In this document: positions 1 to 11,697 of the stretch, one piece after another
Layout: every line of letters starts with the position of its first letter
Numbering within the stretch: position 1 is the stretch's first letter
From: Rhyzopertha dominica
Lineage: Eukaryota > Arthropoda > Insecta > Coleoptera > Bostrichidae
Assembly: GCA_025024175.1 (NCBI GenBank)
Contig: QCXZ01000001.1
Coordinates: forward strand, 6,448,001-6,512,000
Direction of reading: 5' to 3'
Length of the DNA: 64,000 nucleotides
Program-made: the position numbers and the translations under genes
The notes under the pieces: model-generated
Seen by the model: only the letters and a program-made list of their open reading frames with translations
The model's database searches: none
What the model was told of the DNA's origin: nothing

Positions 1-1700
1 AATGATCAGGCGAGTCAGGTCGCGTTTTTAGGCGTTTCAAACCAGGTAAATAACAAACAAAGGATCGGCGGATGTGGTGTTTAGAGGAAGTCAATGTTTG
101 ATGGAGAGATAAGATCTTTGTGCTTGCCGGGCGAGACGGTTAATGGGATCTTGGATGGGATCACTTTTGATTTTCGCGATTTGTACACGAGAAAGACGTC
201 ATCCTCAAGATCGCATCTATTAGCTTCACAATTAAAGAGGATATGGTAAACAGGTTAGCTCATCATATACATACAAAGATCGTGTTTATATTGGACAAAT
301 GAGAAGATCCTTTCTAATTAATAAACAAAATTTTAAATGACCACAAATTGAACAATTACAAATTATTTAAACGCTAATATTTGTGTTGCTAGTTTCTCAT
401 TTTCAGTGAAGATTGCATGGATTTAAACTTGGGGAGGTTTGTTTTCCAAGACATAGATCAAGAAATCCAACGTTGCCCAATATCAATTCTATAAATTATT
501 TCTGTTTCGCCTCGACGGTTTCTGCTCTGTAATCGTTAAAGTATACTTCGTCAACACTGTATCATTGACAAAAATAAATGTATAGGCCATTGGCATCAAT
601 GTGAAAAATCTTCTCAGGTGTCCAACGCTTTATTCCTCAACAGTTCAATATACCATGTCTGACACCACGTTCAGTCAAGTGTTTGTTGACTGTCCGTCTG
701 GTCATACATCATTATAGGTGCTCGATAATCGAAAGTTAAGGTCAATTTTGACAACTTTTTAGCATAAAATGTACTTACAATATGTAATTATATTAACAGC
801 AATAGTAGCCTTAGGTGTTGTACATCGAATATTGCCAATTCTATTTGGTCATTTTCGCTGTCAAAATGCATGTGTAACCGAGTAATAGAACAGAATGAAT
901 CATCAGAAAACTATATCTTCAGGCGACACGTTTCACTTTTAAAGGGCATTTTTGTATACTGATGATGCTTACAATATGCGCATTATAAACTTCGGTTCAA
1001 CGACAGTCCTTGAATTATTTCAAGAGCATCTACATGATCCGATTTCACTTATACGTGATAACTAGACAGGCCAGAGACGATCAAAAGATTCAAAAGTTCA
1101 TTTTTTATTTTATGTATGGAATTTTTTCCTGCATGTAGATATGATGTGTACATTTAGCTGGTTAATTATGTGTGTAAATACGTACAGTAAAATTTACAGG
1201 CAAGTATATTTCACAATTTTCATCCAGAACTCATATTTGACCCTTACAAATGACCTTCTCTAATAAGTTGTTGTCAAATGGTTTCCAAGCTTAATCGATG
1301 CCATATGTGTTTTGAAGCTGTAACTTGAACATTCTTCTTGTTACGAATCGCTGTCTTAGGGCGGATATAGCTTTAAAAGACCAAGAGGTCAGGATGAGTC
1401 ATAACACGATATCTGCTTAGTTCAGCTCATCTACCTTTTCCTATAAAGATTGTTCAACTAACTACTGTTATATGGAATCACATCAGAATCTGTCATATAT
1501 TCGGTGATAACTCTAACTTTTGTACCAAATTTCTAAATTCACATTACATTTTAACAATTAATATAAAAAATCCGTCCGAACTCATGTTTATGAAAGTCAA
1601 TTTATTTAATATAAGTTTTAGAAATCCAGTAAAAGCATTATCAGCACGAATTAAAACCCGGTATGTTGTTAAAAATGCAATTAAATATATTTTAGTTTAA
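1..1700. other. Gene-free AT-rich flank
   Basis: No reading frame, splice-bounded exon or recognisable element is visible here. The stretch is AT-rich with scattered stops in all frames. It is probably intergenic DNA or a long intron of a gene outside the window. Confidence 0.5.
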
Positions 1701-2011
1701 GTAAGAATTTAGGATGGCACTGCCATCTGTCAGCATTACACTGACATGATGACAAAGCCACTTAGCTGCCTTAACGGGTACTACTTCCTAAAGGAAGTGA
1801 CCTGTAGCCTGACAAATTGGCATGCAACTGCATACTTCAATTTGACAGCAGGCCCCCACGGCACTTTTTGCTAGCAGGCAAGAACCGTCATACATTAAAA
1901 TGCATGTGTATGCTGTGCTGTCTACACCTCAACTAACAGCAGATAGATCTATTTCGCTGTCATTACAGCTCATCAGTGCAGTTTAGGTCTAGTGTAGACA
2001 GCACGGCATAG
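1701..2011 (+). repeat. SINE-like repeat, copy 1 (rearranged)
   Basis: It begins with GTAAGAATTTAGGATGGCA and stays near-identical to the copy at 31596 through the GGGTACTACTTCC and GGCATGCAACT segments. Its right half is rearranged: bases about 1893-1985 are the inverse complement of the tail of the 31.6 kb copy, so the end folds back on itself (TGCTGTGCTGTCTACAC against GTGTAGACAGCACGGCA). No coding capacity is seen. No target duplication is visible for this copy. Confidence 0.7.
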
Positions 2012-2052
2012 AACTGGTTTTGCTTATATACCAAAGTAATGGTATGATGTAA

Positions 2053-2130
2053 GTAAGAATTTAGGATGGCACTGGCATCTGTCAGCATTACACTGACATG
2101 ATGACAAAGCCACCTAGCTGCCTTAGCGGG
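2053..2130 (+). repeat. SINE-like repeat, copy 2 (5' fragment)
   Basis: A truncated second copy of the GTAAGAATTTAGGATGGC repeat lies about 40 bp after copy 1, in the same direction. It stops after CTGCCTTAGCGGG. The closeness suggests a local duplication or a second insertion next to the first. Confidence 0.7.
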
Positions 2131-3349
2131 TTTATTTAAATGAAGCTTAATTTGGTTAAAATATTAAGTAGTTAGTCTTTGATATCTGTTAATTCTGAAT
2201 CAGAAATCGTGCTCCTATTAGTAGAACTTTTAAGGTAAAAGTTATGTTCCTTTGGTACTTCGTATGATATCATTATACATTATGTGGATCACAGATCTTT
2301 ATTCTTCCAAATAAAATGTATCAACTCATGTTTTGTTAAACGCGAGAGCGATGCAACTGAATGGCGCCTCACCTAATTGAGTTCATCAATAACTGAATTA
2401 GTAATAAAGGGGCTTTGTATGATCGGTGTACATAGAAAACATATAAATAATTTGGATCTTTATTTCACAGCAGATGTTTTAAGTTTGTAATTCATGAATT
2501 ACTTAAGTACCTATATCTTATAAACGTTTATTACTTCTTTATGTTGAATTATACTCTACAGGACGTTCCTGCTTTGCCCCCTAGACCAAAAGCTGGGTAC
2601 GCCCATGCTGAGATGTATCTAAAAAAGTTTGTAAATTCTTAAAACAAACAACTCTTCAATAAGAAGCAAAGTGAGAAACTGCTTCATGCAAATCTGCCGT
2701 AAATGTGCGAGCTGTAATAATCTATCTTAACAGCAGTTGCAGTTTACACCACTTATCACAATTCAATTAATGATTGACAAGAAGACAAGAGGTCAGTTTC
2801 AAGGATACAATAACCGCTTATAACCAGATACATTCTAGCGCGATGGACATAAGGAAGAGGACGTTGTATCCAGTCCCAAAACCTCGATAACACATAACTG
2901 CCTGGTGATAAAGGCTATCTTTAGGAGTACAAAGGCAAAAATGTATAACCTCGACATTATGTAAACGTATGAATTAACAAATCTGGTTTTGGGGAAATAA
3001 TCGAGCAAATGCTGAATTTACAAACCGAATAAAAAAAAATAATGATAAGATATAAAGCGATGATTTAGCTGACAGGCGAATTATTGTAATCTTATATACC
3101 ACTACCTACTTTGTTTGTCTATTATTTATTGTCCATCTACGTTGAAGTAAGACATTTTTCTACCAAATCTGCGAATATATTAGTCTGACTGCGATAAAAT
3201 AAATACAAAGTGTGAATTGAGAATATGTGAAGGTGTTTACCCCATGTAGTCCTTCAAAAGATTCGCTAAGAATTTGGCGATGTTATAAAGTATGCGAGTC
3301 AATAGTGTTAACAATGAGTCTAAGCGGTATCGCTTTTTTATGAATTTTT
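2131..3349. other. Gene-free AT-rich stretch
   Basis: No supported gene or repeat is seen. It lies between SINE-like debris and the 3' end of a LINE fragment. Confidence 0.45.
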
Positions 3350-3990
3350 GCAAGATCCTATAGACAAGGGGGGTTCGATTCCTTTGGAGCTAGCTTTTTC
3401 TTGATATCTTGAGGTACTGCTGCTGGATTCTTAAGCGTCGAATCAAGTTCTTTTTCAATTCTTGAAGTCGGGTCATAAGAAATGGGAGTATATGACCAAA
3501 CTTGCAACTTGCACCGTAGTTTAGAAGAGTCCTGCCTTCTCAAAGAAGTGCAGTATCTCTTTCCAAGGTAATCTATAAAGATCTTCAGTCGTAATAAATT
3601 GAGACCCAAATTCTCCAAACCTTTTGCCCCCCCCCCCAGCGGTCCGCAGTTGGTAAGGAGGTGAATCGGAGTTTCCTCCTCTTCTGAGCAGAACCTACAG
3701 GTGCTACTTTCCACTACACCCATATTATATAGGTGTTTATTGAGCCGGCAGTGTCCTGTAATGACACCCACCACTAATCGCAATTGAGAACGACTCCGGC
3801 TTAAAAGCCATTTGCGTTCCTGGGCAAGCGTAGGTCCAGTGATGAAGGCCCTAGATTGCCTCAGTTCCGGCGCATCTTCCCAATACAGGTAAAACTGACG
3901 ACCAAGCCACTTTGTGATCTCGGCCCTCAGTCTGCTTTCTGGAATGGCGATGGAAGGTTGTGGTCCGAGATAAGGTGCGGTTACCATAAT
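3350..3990 (-). pseudogene. LINE ORF2 C-terminal fragment (Jockey/I-type)
   Basis: An open frame of about 209 codons reads like the tail of a non-LTR retrotransposon ORF2: an RNase H-like end (RLRAEITKWLGRQFYLYW, then LVVGVITGHCRLNKHLYNMG), followed by a CCHC-type motif CRFCSEEEETPIHLLTNC near residues 97-114. Reverse transcriptase and endonuclease parts are absent, so this is a 5'-truncated remnant, as expected from incomplete target-primed reverse transcription. A C9 run at about 3630-3638 sits in the frame. A second fragment of the same family lies at 44.7-44.9 kb and lacks the segment around this motif. It sits just downstream of uricase on the same strand. Family level (Jockey, I or R1 group) is uncertain. 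Confidence 0.75.
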
Positions 3991-4228
3991 ACACTTTTAA
4001 AATCTGTAGCTAGTGTAGAATAGACTATCGCGCATTGCGACTAACATCAAACACAAAAACGTGACGACAACTGATTATCCAACCGAATTAGTCACGAGAA
4101 AGGTTATCAAAGACATGTGCCAGAAAACTTCAGTCAGTACAAAAAGTCTTATTATTTAAACAACTTACATAACAGATAACATAAAAAAATCAGTCCCAAC
4201 GACAATAAATAACAAAGATTCCTTAACG

Positions 4229-5463
4229 CTATAACTTAGAATTTAACTCTTTCCTCAATAGCTCAGCGTAAATGATCCCTGATGGCTTGTCTATTGGATG
4301 GTAGACTTCTTTGTTCTCGTTATTTTCCAAAACGCTAGGTGGGAATTTCGACATATCCACGGTCAGGTAGTGCTTGTTTGGCATGAACATTTCTATTCTG
4401 CTTATCTGCAAGTAAGATAAAAAGGGTTTATCAATCATGTGGTTGACCGTGAGGTCGAAAACGCAAATTCGCGTAATTCTACGCATGATAACAAGTGATG
4501 AAACGAATCTTACGTAAATGGGGAAATGAATCGATGAGTAATTGGTATTTACGCATTTCGTAACTCGAATGCACTTGATCATTAAATGTTAAGAAACACG
4601 CACCTGTGGAACTTTATCCAAAGTCATCTTCTCGGCCAGATACAGGGTGTTTTGGACCGAAGGTGAAAACACTCCGGTATCAGGGGGACCAGCAAACTTG
4701 TCCAAGATGCATTCCTTGACAGAATCCCACACAGCATCAAAATCTACACCATTGGCAGTCGAAAACTCCCATTCTGCTGTAACCACAGTGCTAAAAATTC
4801 GATCATTCGCATCTGGGAGAGTTCTGTATCCGTCTTGGAAGAAATCCCTAAAGGCAGACTGCGTAGTCTTCAGTAGACGAAGATTGGTTAGACCTCCACG
4901 TATCTTAGGAGATTCTAATGACAAACCACAATTTTAAAACAAGTTTTCGGGCAGGATTAAATCTTGATTTACCATTTCTCTTTTGGGAGACCCTGGCAGA
5001 CCGAATGGCAGTTGGTTGAAAAACAAAAGCGTGATTATGCAGCTGTTGCTCGGCTTCCAATCTCTCCCAAGGATATTCCTCTATCTTCACATCGACTTCG
5101 ACCACATGCTTGTACATGTACAATAAATGGCTGCAGATCAGCAGACCAAACTCCTCGGGAGTCTTGATACCGTGCTTCTTAGCCAAGACGTACACCGTGT
5201 TCTTCTGCGTGTCAGTGGCGATTATGTCGGTATTATCACCGTCCAGGTAATCCTTCTGAGTGCTCAGCGTCAAATGCGTGTCCACCTCAAACTCTCTGAT
5301 GGTGTGAAACGCGCCATTTCTATGGACGTGGAGGAGTTTTACGTGGTTCTTTCCGTAACCGTAATTGCCGAACTCGTATTTGTCCCGGTTCACGTGGTCC
5401 AAACTGCCCCTGACGAATTTCGTGGTTCCATTTTTGCTAATTCCGTTGCCGTTACCGTTACCT
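4229..5463 (-). CDS. UOX: Urate oxidase (uricase), three exons
   Basis: Uricase oxidises urate to 5-hydroxyisourate in peroxisomes, in purine breakdown. Exons on the minus strand are 5463-4973, 4914-4604 and 4405-4229; acceptors and donors are GT-AG and the phases join (the second codon split gives E before SPKIRGGL). Family landmarks seen: YGYGKNHVKLLHVHRNG with the catalytic Lys, ATDTQKNTVYVLAKKHG with the catalytic Thr, YPWERL, LKTTQSAF with the urate-binding Gln, and KFAGPPDTGVFSPSVQNT. The protein ends NSKL, a canonical C-terminal SKL peroxisome signal. About 325 residues are present, so the family core is complete. No in-frame ATG precedes the first exon, which starts after TATAATTTTAG with a Gly-Asn repeat; a small start exon must lie further upstream, possibly beyond the LINE at 5.7-6.8 kb. 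No damage is seen. Confidence 0.95.
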
Positions 5464-5756
5464 CTAAAATTATAGATCAGGAGTTAAAAATAAGAGACAA
5501 AAGGTAAGGAAATTTTAACTGATAAGTGAGGATTGCCCAGATTTTCTGTCACCATTGGTTTTGAATTAGTTGACACCACTATTTATTCCTAAAGCTTAAA
5601 GATTTTTTTTTAAATCAACCTTTATTTCTCTGCATAAAATACAGTAAAACTATATACTATTCGAAAAAAAATCTCTAAACAGTGCATACTAGCTCTGGCC
5701 TCGGGATTATTTATATCTAGTTTACAGTGTTGGACGCCATAACGATTTACATATAA

Positions 5757-6840
5757 TTACATTTTTCTATCAATACCTAAATAAATTTTGATTTGTTTGA
5801 CAAACAATGTATACTTTTGTATATTTTTAATATTTTCTCGGACTTTATTATACGCTTTACTGGCTAGTAGAAAAGGATTATTCAGACCTATATTTGTTCT
5901 AGAACTTGTTTGATATATATTATTTTGGGATCTAGTATTATGAGAATGTACATCGGTAGTCATTATAATAGTTGTATTTGATTTTATCGGTGTTTATTTT
6001 AAGTTTGTTATGATATAGCCAACTCAAGTAAAGTTGAAGGTCATCATTTATGGTATTGTTTAATGACACCTCCTCCTTCCCCGCATAGACCAAGACAGTA
6101 TCATCAGCAAAAGAAAAGTAACGTGCCCTGATACCAGGCAAACGCAGATTTAGCACATAAAGTGAATACAACAGTGGACCCAGTACAGAGTTCTGAGGCA
6201 CCCCGCACCCACTCACTAACATGCCACTATTTACATTATCTAACCTAACATATTGTCTCCTACCTGTTAAATAAGATTTTATTATACTATATAAGTTTCA
6301 TCTGAATCCCATACAATAGAGCTTTTCCAACAGAACCTCAATGCTAATTATGTCAAAGGCCTTTCTTAAATCAACAAATACTGCTACAACAAAAAGCCCT
6401 TCATCTATTGCCCTAGACACATAGTCAACAAAATCCATGGTTGCTCCAAGTGTACTGCTATATTTAACGAAGCCATACTGATACTGATCTATTTGAATGT
6501 ACTTATGTATAAATGTCAACATTCTTTTTTTAATTATTTTCCCTATAATTTTTGAGAAGATACTCTTATTACTATAATTGGTCTATAGTTATTCATACAT
6601 TATTTGCTTCCAGATTAAAAAATTGGACATATTTTACTTATTTTTAATTCATTTGGGAACGTTCCAGTTCTTAAGACAATATTAACTAATTTTATTAAAA
6701 TTTGTATAATATCATTTTTGAGATTTTTGATGTCGACAAATATTGAAGTCATGATATGTGTCGTTAATTTAATTAACCCAAAAGTTGACTTGTCCCTAAA
6801 TATTAAAAAAAAACTACACCTACCTGCTACCATTGATCCA
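5757..6840 (-). pseudogene. Degenerate non-LTR retrotransposon reverse transcriptase
   Basis: Broken frames on the minus strand follow the order of a LINE reverse transcriptase: GTFPNELKISKICPIF, then YQYGFVKYSSTLGATMDFVD and FVDLRKAFD (palm, first Asp), then GVPQNSVLGPLL and FADDT (the catalytic Asp pair), then a tail starting HNTRSQ that is common at the ORF2 end of CR1/L2/Jockey-like elements. Stops and frameshifts separate the pieces. The insertion lies upstream of uricase on the same strand, likely in its first intron or promoter side. It is dead as a gene. Confidence 0.8.
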
Positions 6841-7204
6841 CTTGCTGGCCATTTCTGCTATACTTAACACTCTTCACCACAATAATTGAGGGAAAAACTG
6901 GATCGTTTGATTATATAGCGTTGCACTGAGTCATGTGATTTTCGCGTTTGCATTCGTTTTACTCGGTAATAGCGTCGATTCATTGAATCCTGTGACTGTG
7001 TTTTGTTTTGGTTTGCTTATCGGCTGTTCGGTCTCAAAATTAGGATGAATGCGTGGTCGAAATAGATAATGGGGAGCACTAAAATGCATTGTGCAAAATT
7101 GCGCTAGGACTTGAAGTATGCTATCCAATTGGCCAAGAAATAAAATTATATGTAATGAATTCTTCTTTAATATAATAATTCTTGAAGTGTAATAAACTTA
7201 ATTC
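6841..7204. other. Unassigned stretch upstream of uricase
   Basis: A 65-codon minus-strand frame (6931-7128) exists but matches nothing I recognise. It could hold the missing uricase start exon or promoter. I see no decisive splice site. Confidence 0.3.
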
Positions 7205-7745
7205 TTTAATTGTAAAGCACTTTCGACTAACGGGTAGTCATCGTCAGTACAATATAGATCGAAACATAGAAACAAGCAAACTTGACTACAAACCAAAAGT
7301 AAGTTACATGCCAGCAACACAAACGTAATATTAATTTAGATCAAACAAATAGTTTAAACAGGACAACTGAAATTACAAGAATCATTTAAAATAGTAAAAC
7401 TTTGTTCGTTAACAATTTTATAGATTTCAAAAATTTCCAAAGAATTTAATTTTGAGGATTTACTGCACAAATGTAATGAATTTAAATTGTCTAGCGTGGC
7501 ATTGTGTTTATTCAACAATAAGTGGTTAGCTAACGAAGAATTTGTTGTTACAATATCTGTATTCTAATACTTTTTTTTTGTCCAACATAAACTGAATTGC
7601 AATCATTGCATGAAAAACTATAAACGCCTGAATTATTTAAAACTGGAATTTGGTCTTTATTGCTACGGTTAGAACTATGGTTTTATCAAAGATTGGATTC
7701 CATACGTTGAACGATGATAATGATGAACTTTTGTCTAAGAAAAAA
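7205..7745 (-). pseudogene. Penelope-like element remnant (GIY-YIG endonuclease)
   Basis: On the minus strand a broken frame reads NSGVYSFSCNDCNSVYVGQ, the GIY-YIG start of a Penelope-like endonuclease with its Cys pair. It is followed after a gap by SLANHLLLNKHNATLDNL and SKSSKLNSLEIFEIYKIV, matching the conserved C-terminal helix with the catalytic Glu, then ILND. The 3' end carries CCCGTTAGTCGAAAGTGCTTT. The reverse transcriptase part is missing. This is a different Penelope lineage from the pair at 49.5-52.3 kb, because the Cys spacing and spacer differ. Confidence 0.65.
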
Positions 7746-7878
7746 CTTTTCCTCGAAGCAGTTAAAATTCGGGTTGCAAAGACAAACGGATGAACTACAT
7801 ACAATTATAAATAGATAACTGAAAAAATGCTGTAATCAAACAAACTAAAAAGGCTTAGTCCCAAAAATGTTCATTAAA

Positions 7879-8490
7879 AAACCGCTGGAAATTGAATCAA
7901 TACTTCCACATCAAATTGTCAAAATGACATTTACGTTTTTATTTCTTATACTATACGATGAGTAATCAGGTTTTGAGCATTTTTTCTCTCTACTCGTGAT
8001 ACCGAAAATATATAAATTTTTTCCAAATAACTCGAATTTTATTAACTTAACAAAAAAATTACAAGAGTGATTTCTGATCAGAAATTTTATTTTCTATATA
8101 ATATCAAAATTTAACAAAAATCCTACGAACAGGGACCAAAATAGGTTTTTTGGAAATATTTGGATAATGTGAAAATTTTGAATAAATAAAAAATTTGAAA
8201 AAAAAAATTTGCAAAAAGGATAGTTACACCCCAATTTCTCCCCCTTCCCGATACCCTACTTACCCCACAAACAATAGGTCGCTTTGGGTAGTTGAGATTT
8301 TTACGTTTGCTAAATTCATATATTAAGTCTTTCGAAAGTTATCGTGTCTACAAACAAAACCACAGACACACAGACAAGAAATTTTTTTGCTCAAATATGC
8401 GTTTTCGACCATTTTAAAGCGAATGAGCAAATAAAAATTTTTGAAATTTTTTTCGCGATACAATACTTCCCATCCGTTGGATGTGGAAGT
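7879..8490 (+). mobile_element. Helentron-like non-autonomous element, copy A
   Basis: It starts AAACCGCTGGAAATTGAATC, has ACTTCCACATC about 25 bp in, and ends in a hairpin (ACTTCCCATCC GTT GGATGTGGAAGT) at the very 3' end. The inner 5' ACTTCCACATC is the inverse of the last bases, giving asymmetric subterminal inverted repeats. No target duplication is visible. It is about 610 bp, shorter than the other copies through internal deletion. No ORF is shared among copies. The 73 bp just before it (7806-7878) are also shared with the flank of copy C. Confidence 0.7.
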
Positions 8491-10919
8491 ACTAACTATC
8501 TTTATAACCGAATCTAAATAACAGTACGTACATTGGAACTGATCTAACAAATCGATTGGTTGATTTATTCATAAACATTCAAAATTATTTGTTTAGCGTC
8601 AGGTGGTAAATGATTAAGATTCCGTTTAATAAGATTTGACTCTTCGGGTAGATCATTTTCAATATTATTGTCAAAAACATCTTCTGCCATTTCGACTTCT
8701 TCAACAATCTCTACGGTGATTTCACTTGCTTGTGGATGGGAAACATCCACCCCCTTCCACGGTCTCCACATTTTTATAATAAGCAGGTGCTATAAGAATA
8801 TTTATTTTTGTAATGTTTTCCCAAAATTTATTGCTATTTTAAAACAAATCTTACGTAAAGCACATAAAATGTATAGTTTTGAAAGAAACTGTTTTGTTGA
8901 GAAATTATACAACTAATAACAGACAACCAACGAAAAACAAAGGAAAATACAAGAACTCGACTGGTTGACACACAAGAAAAAAATAATTGTTTCTATAACT
9001 GACACAGCATAAGAAGAGATTAGAAGAGATTGAATAAGTTCACAGGTAAATATTTTAGAGAAAGTTTGCCGGTGCCTTTGCAGGAATTAAAGCTCGTTAT
9101 ACATATTTTCTTAGAACATAATATTAAAAGTAGGTTCCAGGTAAATCTGTACACATAGATAATTTGTACTCATGTTAAAATTGAGTGCGGCCCATCCTCA
9201 CAAATATCGCTCAAATCTATTCTAAACATCTGAGCGTCATTACTTTTATAGAGGCTTATGGTTAAACAATCAAAACCATATTCGCAGAATATTTCTGGTC
9301 GGTCTTTAAATAAACATCTCCCAATTATTTGTACCCATGTTGCTACTTGTGTTACAGATATTGTTCTGTTTCAATACTCTCAAAATAAATCTCTTTGTGT
9401 CCTGTTTCCACACTATTTTTCGCGTAATGCTTAAAACAAGTTTTCTTAGTCTGTACCTCCTCGACACTACAAAATACGTATTTAATTTTATTTCTGTCAC
9501 TTCTTTGGTATTTAAAAAAAAACTACTTTTTTTCCTTCTTCAGAGATAATGTTTACATTAATTACTTATGGATAAATAAGCTGAAATTTTTTTAAACACT
9601 CTGTATAAAAAGGGTGATGGTATGAACTGGAACTGGACATGTCCTATTTTTGCAACCGGCTGCTAAAGTCTCCGAAAAATTGACAACCTTCTTCACCCAA
9701 AGAATCCTTTATTCGTTAAGTTCATAATTCGAAATACACGCCGTGTCTTTTGGACCGTGAAGTTTATCTTAACAACGCCAGTGATATCTATTCAAAAGTT
9801 CATTAACACGTTTAATAACTGCTTTTAATCGGACAATCATAAGGCGTGTTTAAAGTCACATGTAATTATTTTGGGTAATCCATTCACAATCAAAGTCCGT
9901 TCGCAAATATTTTGTTTGTGTTTACTCGCCTTTATTTACATAATAACCAATCAAAAATAAACACAAAACTACTTATGATTCAAAAAACAGTAAATGTTTG
10001 CGACATCTAAAGACCGTGACGCGAACTACAGTACAGAGTTGCAGTATACTACGTTTCTCTTTCACAAAATCAATCTTTACGATAACAGGTGGGAGAACAG
10101 TGGTTAAAATATGTATTTGAAAACAAAGTTTCGCGCTCTCTAATTAGAACAGTAATTAATTAAATAGCTTCGATGTCTTTTGTAAAGTTCAAAGGCCAAA
10201 AATAAAACCTGCCGTTTCCAGAATAAAGGTAATTAAAACAGAAAGCATACTAAAAGCGGAAAAAATGATATACAACAAGATCAACCAAAAATCTAAGTTT
10301 AAACAGTTCGTAAGAATCATTATCACAATGTCATTATCACAATGTCAAACAAAGCTTTTATGCTACAATAATAGCTCAAAAAGAAGCCACATTATCGTCC
10401 GCCTGGCATTGATTTTTCCATAATAAGCACGTGTAAACAGTATGTCACGGGTCTACCTCATTGTGAAGCACTATACGTTTGGTTAATCTCATGTTTAATG
10501 TGATTATTTGGAAATCAGTCGCAAAAAGGCGTCTGCCTGCCTTGTATTTATAAATTATAAATTATAAGCGCATGCTTATGAAAACTGATCGAGTATCACA
10601 ACACACAATACTATTAGTTTTATAAGAAAGAAAACAAAGAAATCGCGAACAAGAACGATATTATCACTTCCTAGTATATGACAGGACTTCATGGATCCAC
10701 AATGAACAGTAAAACCCGCAGTGAGTAATATAGAAAACGTAGTCTTATACCTCTTTTAACAAAAGATACACATTAGCAATTTTCTTAATTTTGTTCGAAA
10801 TGTAGTGTTCAAAATACTTTTTTTGTACTAATACTGAACCAAAATCTAGCTGGATTTTTTGTGCTCAATCACAAGAACTGTAGTTATTAAAAATATCGGC
10901 GCTCTGTCCAAATGTAATT
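8491..10919. other. Mostly gene-free AT-rich stretch
   Basis: Apart from the short frame at 8565-8771 nothing coding is supported. Low-complexity AT-rich sequence predominates. Confidence 0.4.
8565..8771 (-). CDS. Short acidic open frame, possible exon or transposon fragment
   Basis: A 68-codon frame begins MWRPWKGVDVSHPQ and continues acidic (EIVEEVEMAEDVFDNNIEND), ending NHLPPDAKQIILNVYE. The LPPDAKQIILNVYE ending resembles the start of some insect DDE-transposon proteins with an NVYE helix. That resemblance is a memory-based guess. No splice or promoter signal supports expression. Confidence 0.25.
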   Translation of the reverse strand: MWRPWKGVDVSHPQASEITVEIVEEVEMAEDVFDNNIENDLPEESNLIKRNLNHLPPDAKQIILNVYE

Positions 10920-11697
10920 ACTTCCACATCCAACGGATGGGAAGTATTGTATCGCGAAAAAAAATTTCAAAAATTTTTTATTTGCTCATTCGCTTTAAAA
11001 TGGTCGAAAACGCAAAAAAAACAAAATTTGAGGAAAAAAAATTTCTTGTCTGTGTGTGTGTCTGTGGTTTTGTTTGTATACATGATAACTTTCGAAAGAC
11101 TTAATATATGAACTTGAAATTTGGCAAACATATAAATCTCAACTACCCAAAGCGACCTATTATTTGTGGGGTAAGTACGGTATCGGAAAGGGGGCAAAAT
11201 TGGGAGGTAACTACCCTTTTTGCAAATTTTTATTTTTTTTATATTCTTTTCGTTTTAGTTTGTGATTAGTAGTATAACTGCGAGTGTTATTCACTCTTAT
11301 AAATTTTCGGTGCAGCAAACTGTTTAGAAGTTTTTCACAAAAAGTGTCAGAAAATTTATTCAAAATTTTGAAATTTTCGAAATATTTCCAAAAAACCTAT
11401 TTTGGTCCCTGCTCGTACGATTTTTTTAAATTTTGGTATTATATATAAAATCAAATTTCTGATCAGAAAGCACTCTTGTAATTTTTTTGTTAAGTTAATA
11501 ATTTTCGAGTTATGTGGAAAAAACGAATTTGAAATTTATATATTTTTGCTATCACGAGGACTGTTTGTCTTAGAAAAAATGTGTGGAGAGAAAAATGCTC
11601 CAAATCTGATTACTAATCGTATAGTATAAAAAATAAAAAACGTAAATGTCATTTTGACAATTGGATGTGGAAGTATTGATTCAATTTGCAGCGGTTT
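10920..11697 (-). mobile_element. Helentron-like non-autonomous element, copy B
   Basis: The hairpin end lies on the left (ACTTCCACATCCAACGGATG) and the GCGGTTT end on the right, so the element runs on the minus strand. Length is about 778 bp. It shares with the other copies the CTGATCAGAAA block, the TATTTTGGTCCCTGC block and the CCCAAAGCGACCTATT block. The 81-codon plus-strand frame here is an artefact of the shared repeat, since equivalent frames are broken in other copies. Confidence 0.72.

Noticed and set aside
4647..5507. Plus-strand frames across the uricase exons
   Set aside because: Shadow frames opposite well-supported uricase exons.
10859..11197. Frames inside Helentron-like copy B (and similar ones in copies C, D and E)
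   Set aside because: They lie in the shared repeat and are broken at different places in each copy, so no conserved protein is encoded.
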